A DNA stretch of 50,599 nucleotides from Polynucleobacter sp. 31A-FELB (GTDB lineage Bacteria; Pseudomonadota; Gammaproteobacteria; Burkholderiales; Burkholderiaceae), in the NCBI RefSeq assembly GCF_018882405.1, contig NZ_JACVOO010000017.1:1-50599 (forward strand), in the 5' to 3' direction. The position numbers and the translations under genes were made by a program. Each line of letters starts with the position of its first letter. Position 1 is the first letter of the stretch. The notes beneath the pieces are model-generated. The model did not search any database, had not been told where the DNA came from, and was given only the letters and a program-made list of their open reading frames with translations. Positions 44,757-50,599 of the stretch are shown one piece after another.

Positions 44757-45986
44757 TTATTTCGGCAATTCAAGCTTAGCAAACTCAACCTCTACTTGAC
44801 CTTCGGCCAAGCGTACCTGAAATGCATTCTCTGTATTGAGCTCATTTGGATTGCGCACAGCATGCATAGTCTGCCCCTCCTTCGAGTTTGCTTGATTACT
44901 CAGAATCACTGCATAGCCACGCTCTAGAGTTCTTTGTGGGTTGAGCATTTCAAGTTGGGACTGGAAGTGGCCTTGGTCACGTTTCCAATTTTCAACCCTA
45001 ACCAACCATGCTTGATTCAGTCGCTTCTGCCAACCACTAATTTGCTCACGCATACGGTCGGGATTCGGTAGGGCATGACTAAGACGCAAGGCCAGTTGAT
45101 CTAAGGTTTGCGCTTCGCGCTCTACTCGCTGACTAACTCTTTGCAGCAATGCTTGCATGATGGCATCTAACTCTTGCAGCATTTGATCGCGTCGAGGCGC
45201 CGCTAATTCTGCCGCGCCCGTAGGAGTTGGTGCACGCAAATCAGCAACAAAATCAGCAATCGTGACATCGGTTTCATGCCCAACCCCACTCACGATTGGA
45301 ATGGGTGATTGCGCAATTGCATAAGCTAAATTCTCGTCATTAAATGCCCAAAGGTCTTCAATGCTGCCACCACCCCTAACTAGCAAAATGACATCAACAG
45401 CATTTTCCTTTTCGGCAGCCTTCAGTGCAGAAATAATTCCAGCCGGTGCTTCTGGCCCTTGGACTAATGTTGGGTAAATCACAATGGGTATGTGCGGCGC
45501 TCTTCTAGCTAATGTACTCAGCACATCCTTTAAGGCTGCTGCCTGTGGTGAAGTAATGATGCCAATCGCTCTCGGATGGGTTGGGATGGGGCGCTTATTC
45601 TCAGCATCAAATAAGCCCTCTTTGGCGAGTTTGGCCTTCAGCTTTAAAAAAGCTTCATAGAGACCGCCCATGCCAGCACGGCGCATGCTTTGGACTGTCA
45701 GCTGAATGTCTCCACGCGGGACATAGAAACCGAGATTAGCGGCGACTTCTACCAAATCTCCAGATTGAGGCATAAATCCAACCTGCCCATTACGACCGCG
45801 GAACATCACGCAGCGAATCTGCCCCTCTTCATCCTTCAAGGAGAAATACCAATGCCCACTGTCATAGGCCTTGAAATTGGAAATCTCCCCGCTAACCCAA
45901 ACGGTATCGAAGCGCTCCTCCAAAGAGCTCGCAATGGCGCGGTTTAGATCGCCAACACTGAGGATTTCTCTTGATATTTCCGACAT
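44757..45986 (-). CDS. xseA: Exodeoxyribonuclease VII large subunit
   Basis: 409 aa. N-terminal OB-fold (VWVSGEISNFKAYDSGHWYFSLKD up to 20 residues shown in part: WVSGEISNFKAYDSGHWYF), then the nuclease core with RAIGIITSPQAAALKDVL, DVILLVRGGGSIEDLWAFND and SGVGHETDVTIADFVAD, and a coiled-coil region (about 255-340). It degrades single-stranded DNA with XseB, which is not encoded in this window. Confidence 0.95.
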   Translation of the reverse strand: MSEISREILSVGDLNRAIASSLEERFDTVWVSGEISNFKAYDSGHWYFSLKDEEGQIRCVMFRGRNGQVGFMPQSGDLVEVAANLGFYVPRGDIQLTVQSMRRAGMGGLYEAFLKLKAKLAKEGLFDAENKRPIPTHPRAIGIITSPQAAALKDVLSTLARRAPHIPIVIYPTLVQGPEAPAGIISALKAAEKENAVDVILLVRGGGSIEDLWAFNDENLAYAIAQSPIPIVSGVGHETDVTIADFVADLRAPTPTGAAELAAPRRDQMLQELDAIMQALLQRVSQRVEREAQTLDQLALRLSHALPNPDRMREQISGWQKRLNQAWLVRVENWKRDQGHFQSQLEMLNPQRTLERGYAVILSNQANSKEGQTMHAVRNPNELNTENAFQVRLAEGQVEVEFAKLELPK

Positions 45987-46300
45987 TTTTTCTCTTTTTC
46001 TATACCGGCATCAGCTCTTGCGGCCAATAAATATCCACAGAAGCTTATTCGCCCTAAGTCTAAGCCCTATAAGTAAGTAATTACTGACCCAAAACGTCTC
46101 ATAAAACCAACATATTCTCTGTATCTTGTTGATTTATATCATAAATTTTTAAACTCTATTTTAGGCTAAATCCCATAAAATAGACTGCTATTACCATCAA
46201 TCAAGGACTTACAACAGATTTTCTAAAAAGTTTTGCACAGAGTTATCCACAGGATGTCTTTGTGAAAACCCATTTTTAATTCAGCTAAAGTACTGAGCTT
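45987..46300. other. 314-bp divergent intergenic region, xseA and exbB
   Basis: No gene is visible. It contains a perfect DnaA-box consensus TTATCCACA at 46243-46251 and a one-mismatch copy ATATCCACA at 46031-46039. TTGAT-TTAT-ATCAT at 46129-46142 matches the Fnr-type consensus at 9 of 10 positions. An A/T-rich stretch with TAAAAT at 46176-46181 may hold the exbB promoter. None of these is proven functional. Confidence 0.5.
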
Positions 46301-46927
46301 ATGTACTCAATCTTACTGTCTGCTGGTTGGCCCATCTGGCCCCTTCTTCTCATCTCCATAATTGGCCTCGCTATTGTCATTGAGCGCGCTTGGTATTTGC
46401 GCCAAATTCACATATTCCCGAAAGATAGTCTGGAAACGGTATTTGGACTGGCAAATGCCATTTCCCAGCAAAAAACAGTCCCAGAACCTGAAATTAGCGC
46501 TCTGGGCCAACTTTCCCCTGTAGGCGGCCTCTTTGCATGCATCCTTCATGAAAAAGTCTCTGGCAGCTCTGCAGACTCTGCTTTAGAAGAATTACAAGCC
46601 AATGCTCAATCTGCTTGGCTAAAGCTAGAGCGCTATCTTGGCGTCTTGGCAACCATCGCAACCGTTGCACCCCTCTTGGGACTGTTTGGGACCGTTGTCG
46701 GCATGATTGAAATCTTTGGCAGTCAGGGCGTCGGCAGTCCTCAACAATTGGCGCATGGCATCTCTATTGCTCTGTACAACACAGCTTTTGGTTTACTAAT
46801 TGCAATTCCTGCATTGGCCGCATGGCGCGGTCTGCGTGCAATGGCAAATCAACGCCAACATGAGTGCGAAGAATTTACCCGTCAATTATTTAAAAAACTC
46901 TATCCATACTCTGCGGATACAAAATGA
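46301..46927 (+). CDS. exbB: MotA/TolQ/ExbB proton channel family protein
   Basis: 208 aa. Three membrane segments: WPIWPLLLISIIGLAIVIE near the N-terminus, then VLATIATVAPLLGLFGTVVG and HGISIALYNTAFGLLIAIP, the last two carrying the conserved G-L-F-G-T-V and A-L-x-T-x-x-G-L motifs. With ExbD it forms the proton-driven motor that energises TonB or a related partner. No tonB is in the window. Overlaps exbD by 4 nt. Confidence 0.92.
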   Translation: MYSILLSAGWPIWPLLLISIIGLAIVIERAWYLRQIHIFPKDSLETVFGLANAISQQKTVPEPEISALGQLSPVGGLFACILHEKVSGSSADSALEELQANAQSAWLKLERYLGVLATIATVAPLLGLFGTVVGMIEIFGSQGVGSPQQLAHGISIALYNTAFGLLIAIPALAAWRGLRAMANQRQHECEEFTRQLFKKLYPYSADTK

Positions 46928-47370
46928 GTTGGCTAGAAAATAAGCTTCAGCATCGCGGTCAATTTTCATTAGGAATGCATACATCTTCAGTAGAGCCGGA
47001 GATCAACCTCATTCCTTTTATTGATGTGCTGTTAGTAGTGCTGATCTTTTTAATGATCTCCACTACCTTTACCCGTTACCAAGAGCTAGCGATCACCCTA
47101 CCCACTGCCAATGGCGCAGTAAGCCAGTCGGAGGTAAAACAAATTCATATTGCAGTCAGTCGTGATGGACGCTTTGCCATTAACGGCCGGGTAACTGACC
47201 GAAGCCAGCTGAGCAACAGCCTCAATGCACTGAACAAAGACAATGCTATCCAAGTCAATATTGATGCGGATGCTAAAGCCCCTCACCAGGCAGTTATGAG
47301 TGCACTAGAGGCAGCGCGTGATGCCAACCTAGCCAATATCGTATTTAGCAGTCAAACTACCAAGAAATAA
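46924..47370 (+). CDS. exbD: ExbD/TolR family biopolymer transport protein
   Basis: 148 aa. One membrane segment with the catalytic aspartate: INLIPFIDVLLVVLIFLMIS. The periplasmic part (QIHIAVSRDGRFAINGR, VNIDADAKAPHQAVMSALEA) is typical for ExbD/TolR. It is translationally coupled to exbB and followed by lpxK after 41 nt. Confidence 0.93.
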   Translation: MSWLENKLQHRGQFSLGMHTSSVEPEINLIPFIDVLLVVLIFLMISTTFTRYQELAITLPTANGAVSQSEVKQIHIAVSRDGRFAINGRVTDRSQLSNSLNALNKDNAIQVNIDADAKAPHQAVMSALEAARDANLANIVFSSQTTKK

Positions 47371-47411
47371 TCCAACATACTAGAAGCATTGAGCAAAACA
47401 AATCGCCCTTA

Positions 47412-48503
47412 ATGTCATCGCCAAAAAAATCTTCTTTCTTTAATAAGGCTCCCCGGTTTTGGGAAAGGCGTGGGCCAACTAGCCTCATCCTCTGGCCTTT
47501 ATCTAAGATTTACGGTTGGGTAAATCAAGGCTTAGATTTGGTAAATGATCTGAACCTGGGAAGACCCAAACCAGCGTCAGTCCCAATCATTATTGTTGGC
47601 AATATCCGCGTTGGTGGCACCGGTAAAACTCCCATCGTCATTGCCTTAGCTGAGCAACTCGCACGCATGGGTTGGAAACCCGGAATTATTAGTAGAGGTT
47701 ATGGCGCATCTGCATTAAGCGCACCCCGCCAAGTAAAAAGTGGTTCCAATCCTGCAGAAGTTGGTGATGAACCCGTCTTAATTGCTAAGCGAACAGACAA
47801 TCAGTTTCCGATTTGGATCCACCCCAAACGGACCCTGAGCATTCGGTCTATGTTGAAACAAGATCCTTCGGTGAACGTCATCATCAGTGATGATGGCTTA
47901 CAGCATCGAAGCCTGCTACGTTGGCCTGCTCGCGAAGGGGGTCGTGATATTGAATTTGTAGTGCGTGATCAACGTGGCGAGGGCAATGGCTTCTTGCTGC
48001 CTGCTGGCCCCTTACGTGAACCTGCATCTCGCGAGCGAGATGCCACTTTAATGACTGGGCCTATATCTCCCTCCAATCACATAGATGAATATTTTTTAGG
48101 GCGACGCGCTTTCACACTGGGCAGCCAATTGGGCACACCCTATCAACTAAATAATCCAAGCAATACACAATCCCTATCTTCCATTGCAGACACCTATCTT
48201 CCAAACAAGATTACTGCTGTCGCTGCAATTGGTAACCCACAACGCTTTTTTGATGACTTACTAAAGCAGGGAATTGCTGGCAAATGCATTGGTTTAGCGG
48301 ATCACGCCAGCTACAGCCCGGAATTTTTCTCTGCCATCCATGCTGAGTGCATCCTGATTACCGAGAAGGATGCCGTAAAATGCACCTCAATACAGGACGA
48401 ACGAATTTGGGTAGTTCCGATGAGTTTAGAGATTTCAAATACATTGGCAGAATGGTTGCAATCGATTTTGCAAAGACCCGATCCAAATCAATACACCTTA
48501 TAA
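47412..48503 (+). CDS. lpxK: Tetraacyldisaccharide 4'-kinase
   Basis: 363 aa. N-terminal membrane-associated region (LILWPLSKIYGWVNQG), Walker A NIRVGGTGKTPIVIALAEQL, and VIISDDGLQHRSLLRW with the family D-D-G-L-Q-H motif. It phosphorylates the lipid A precursor at the 4' position. Part of the exbB-exbD-lpxK-Trm112-kdsB run common in betaproteobacteria. Confidence 0.95.
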   Translation: MSSPKKSSFFNKAPRFWERRGPTSLILWPLSKIYGWVNQGLDLVNDLNLGRPKPASVPIIIVGNIRVGGTGKTPIVIALAEQLARMGWKPGIISRGYGASALSAPRQVKSGSNPAEVGDEPVLIAKRTDNQFPIWIHPKRTLSIRSMLKQDPSVNVIISDDGLQHRSLLRWPAREGGRDIEFVVRDQRGEGNGFLLPAGPLREPASRERDATLMTGPISPSNHIDEYFLGRRAFTLGSQLGTPYQLNNPSNTQSLSSIADTYLPNKITAVAAIGNPQRFFDDLLKQGIAGKCIGLADHASYSPEFFSAIHAECILITEKDAVKCTSIQDERIWVVPMSLEISNTLAEWLQSILQRPDPNQYTL

Positions 48504-48522
48504 GAAATAGTAAAGATCAAAT

Positions 48523-48702
48523 ATGGACAAGCGATTATTAGAGATTTTGGTCTGCCCTTTGTGCAAAAGTACTTTGCATTTAAATACAGAAAAACATGAG
48601 CTCATCTGCAAAGCGGATCGTTTGGCTTACCCCATTCGAAATGACATTCCCGTCATGATTGTTGATGAAGCCCGCAGTCTTTCCGCTGATGAAATTAATT
48701 AA
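48523..48702 (+). CDS. Trm112-like zinc-ribbon protein (59 aa)
   Basis: A short gene between lpxK and kdsB. It reads MDKRLLEILVCPLCKSTLHL, then HELICKADRLAYPIRNDIPV and MIVDEA. Three cysteines (C11, C14 in the CPLC pair, C29) and the Y-P-I-x-x-x-I-P-V-M motif mark the Trm112/YcaR family. Its bacterial role is unsettled, but it is nearly always found between lpxK and kdsB. The stop is 25 nt before the kdsB start. Confidence 0.93.
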   Translation: MDKRLLEILVCPLCKSTLHLNTEKHELICKADRLAYPIRNDIPVMIVDEARSLSADEIN

Positions 48703-48727
48703 CCATTGATCAGGTGAAATCCAGTAC

Positions 48728-49483
48728 ATGAGCATGAAGCCTCCAGAGTTTTTAGTGGTAATTCCTGCAAGACTGGGATCAACTCGCCTACCTCGCAAGC
48801 CGCTCGCTGATATCGGCGGAAAACCCATGGTAATTCGTGTGGCCGAGCGTGCACAGCAGTCAAATGCTCAAAGCGTTGTAGTTGCAACAGACTCACCAGA
48901 AATTCAAGCAGCGTGTGATGAACATCGTATTGAGTGTTTGTTAACTAGTGCAGATCACCCTACTGGCACAGACCGTATTGCAGAGGTTGCCCAACTGTTG
49001 AAACTTCCAGCAGATACTTTGGTGGTCAATGTGCAAGGCGATGAGCCTCTCATCCCCCCAGAATTAATCAATCAAGTTGCCCAAACTTTGGCTGACAATG
49101 CTGCATGCGCAATTTCAACGGTTGCCGTACCCATTACAGATGAAGCAGAAATCATGAACCCCAATGTTGTTAAGGTGGTTCTGAATCGCTCTGCTGAGGC
49201 GCTCTACTTCTCTAGAGCCACTATTCCGTTTGTGCGGGATCCAGACTCTGATCGGCCTGTTACCCACTTACGCCATTTAGGCATCTATGCCTACCGGGCC
49301 GACTTTCTGCAGGCCTATACCCGTCTTGAGCCAGCACCCCCTGAGCAGGCGGAGGCACTAGAGCAGCTCCGCGCCCTCTGGAATGGCTACCGTATTGCAG
49401 TCCACACGGCCAGCAAAGCCCCACCAGCCGGGGTTGATACAGCCGAAGACCTCGAGCGGGTCCGCCGCATCTTGGCCAGCTAG
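48728..49483 (+). CDS. kdsB: 3-deoxy-manno-octulosonate cytidylyltransferase
   Basis: 251 aa. [49 protein letters not shown] and [20 protein letters not shown] are diagnostic. It activates Kdo with CTP for LPS core assembly, linking this housekeeping run to the surface-polysaccharide genes. No clear terminator before adk, which starts 104 nt downstream. Confidence 0.97.
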   Translation: MSMKPPEFLVVIPARLGSTRLPRKPLADIGGKPMVIRVAERAQQSNAQSVVVATDSPEIQAACDEHRIECLLTSADHPTGTDRIAEVAQLLKLPADTLVVNVQGDEPLIPPELINQVAQTLADNAACAISTVAVPITDEAEIMNPNVVKVVLNRSAEALYFSRATIPFVRDPDSDRPVTHLRHLGIYAYRADFLQAYTRLEPAPPEQAEALEQLRALWNGYRIAVHTASKAPPAGVDTAEDLERVRRILAS

Positions 49484-49566
49484 CCCAGAATCTGGTTGCC
49501 AAAACGTTCTCGGGGATAATCCTAGGAATTGGTTACACAGGATCCCGAAAAAATACGGGACAATGA

Positions 49567-50253
<687 letters not shown>

Positions 50254-50284
50254 TTTCTTTCCGCAAAAGCAAAAAGGACTGCAT

Positions 50285-50599
50285 TGAACTGACCCACAAA
50301 AGTTGGACAGTTTTATTAGGTTAGCAGAAGGGATTGAGTTCGGTATTGCACCGGGCTCAATCCCTTTAGTTTTTGCTTGATCCGATCATGGTTGTAGTAG
50401 TGGATATATTCCTTTAACTCAGTTTTAAATGTTTGGACATCATCAAACTTCTTTTGGTAGAAGAACTCTGTTTTCATAATCCCAAACCAGTTTTCCATCA
50501 CCGCGTTATCTAAGCAATTACCTTTTCTAGACATACTCTGAGTAATGCCTTGCTTGTGTAATTCTTTTTGATAAATCCCCATCTGGTATTGCCAGCCCT
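50285..50599 (-). mobile_element. End of an IS3-family element (IS150-like), running off the right edge
   Basis: TGAACTGACCCACAAAAGTT at 50285 followed by GGACAG resembles the terminal repeat of IS150-like elements (ends with ...ACTGACCC and GTTGGACA). The transposase frame ends 31 nt inside it. The element is inserted directly downstream of adk. The other end and target duplication are not visible. Confidence 0.75.
50316..50599 (-). CDS. IS3-family transposase OrfB, C-terminal fragment (truncated by window edge)
   Basis: At least 94 codons are visible, continuing upstream of the ATG at 50582 without a stop (preceding residues GWQYQ). [19 protein letters not shown] carries the catalytic Glu of the DDE triad, and [20 protein letters not shown] is the usual tail. 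Typical of the IS150 subgroup and different from the IS3-type fragment at the left edge of the window. No frameshift in the visible part. Confidence 0.9.
   Translation of the reverse strand, partial: GWQYQMGIYQKELHKQGITQSMSRKGNCLDNAVMENWFGIMKTEFFYQKKFDDVQTFKTELKEYIHYYNHDRIKQKLKGLSPVQYRTQSLLLT

Overview
The window looks like a chromosomal segment of a free-living freshwater betaproteobacterium of the Burkholderiaceae, most likely Polynucleobacter or a close relative. This is an inference from gene order (xseA, exbB, exbD, lpxK, a Trm112-like gene, kdsB, adk), from moderate-to-low GC, and from the combination of an RTX S-layer-type protein with DUF4214 modules. No database search was possible. 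No rRNA, tRNA or CRISPR array was seen.

Layout. The first 124 bases are the 3' end of an IS3-family element. It is followed by a 75-bp sequence (125-199) that recurs inverted at 5728-5802, where it is the 3' UTR and terminator of the S-layer gene. Between the two copies lies an accessory module: a DUF6447-like small protein, an O-GlcNAc-transferase-like (SPINDLY/GT41) glycosyltransferase, a GNAT acetyltransferase, a DUF4214 protein, a winged-helix protein, a DDE integrase-type transposase and a small unknown gene. Next come the large Thr/Ala-rich RTX S-layer-type protein (5837-9061, minus) and a divergent Crp/Fnr-type regulator (9572-10279, plus).

10.3-38.7 kb is a cell-surface polysaccharide and secretion region. 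It holds a polytopic membrane protein, an OafA-type acyltransferase, a three-domain glycosyltransferase, a small unknown protein, the O-polysaccharide ABC exporter Wzt/Wzm, a complete type I secretion system (TolC-like, HlyD-like and PrtD-like ABC proteins), a GDP-sugar cassette (manC, fcl, gmd, rmd-like), and an eight-gene minus-strand polysaccharide operon with WbpM-like dehydratase, SDR reductase, initiating sugar-phosphate transferase, EpsG-like polymerase and a possible flippase.

38.8-50.3 kb is mostly housekeeping: HPP protein, high-potential iron-sulfur protein, folE, MAPEG protein, plsY, xerD, yajQ, murB, xseA, exbBD, lpxK, Trm112-like, kdsB, adk. A second IS3-family element (IS150-like) begins just after adk and runs off the right edge.

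How it fits together. The S-layer protein, its likely type I exporter, the O-polysaccharide exporter and nucleotide-sugar genes make a plausible S-layer assembly superlocus, analogous in content to the Caulobacter RsaA system. The most notable signal is regulatory. The S-layer promoter and the exporter promoter each carry a TGTGA-N6-TCAC(A/T) palindrome whose centre lies exactly 30.5 bp upstream of the first base of a -10-like hexamer. The Crp-type regulator gene next to the S-layer gene has a Crp-like recognition helix (SRETVSR).
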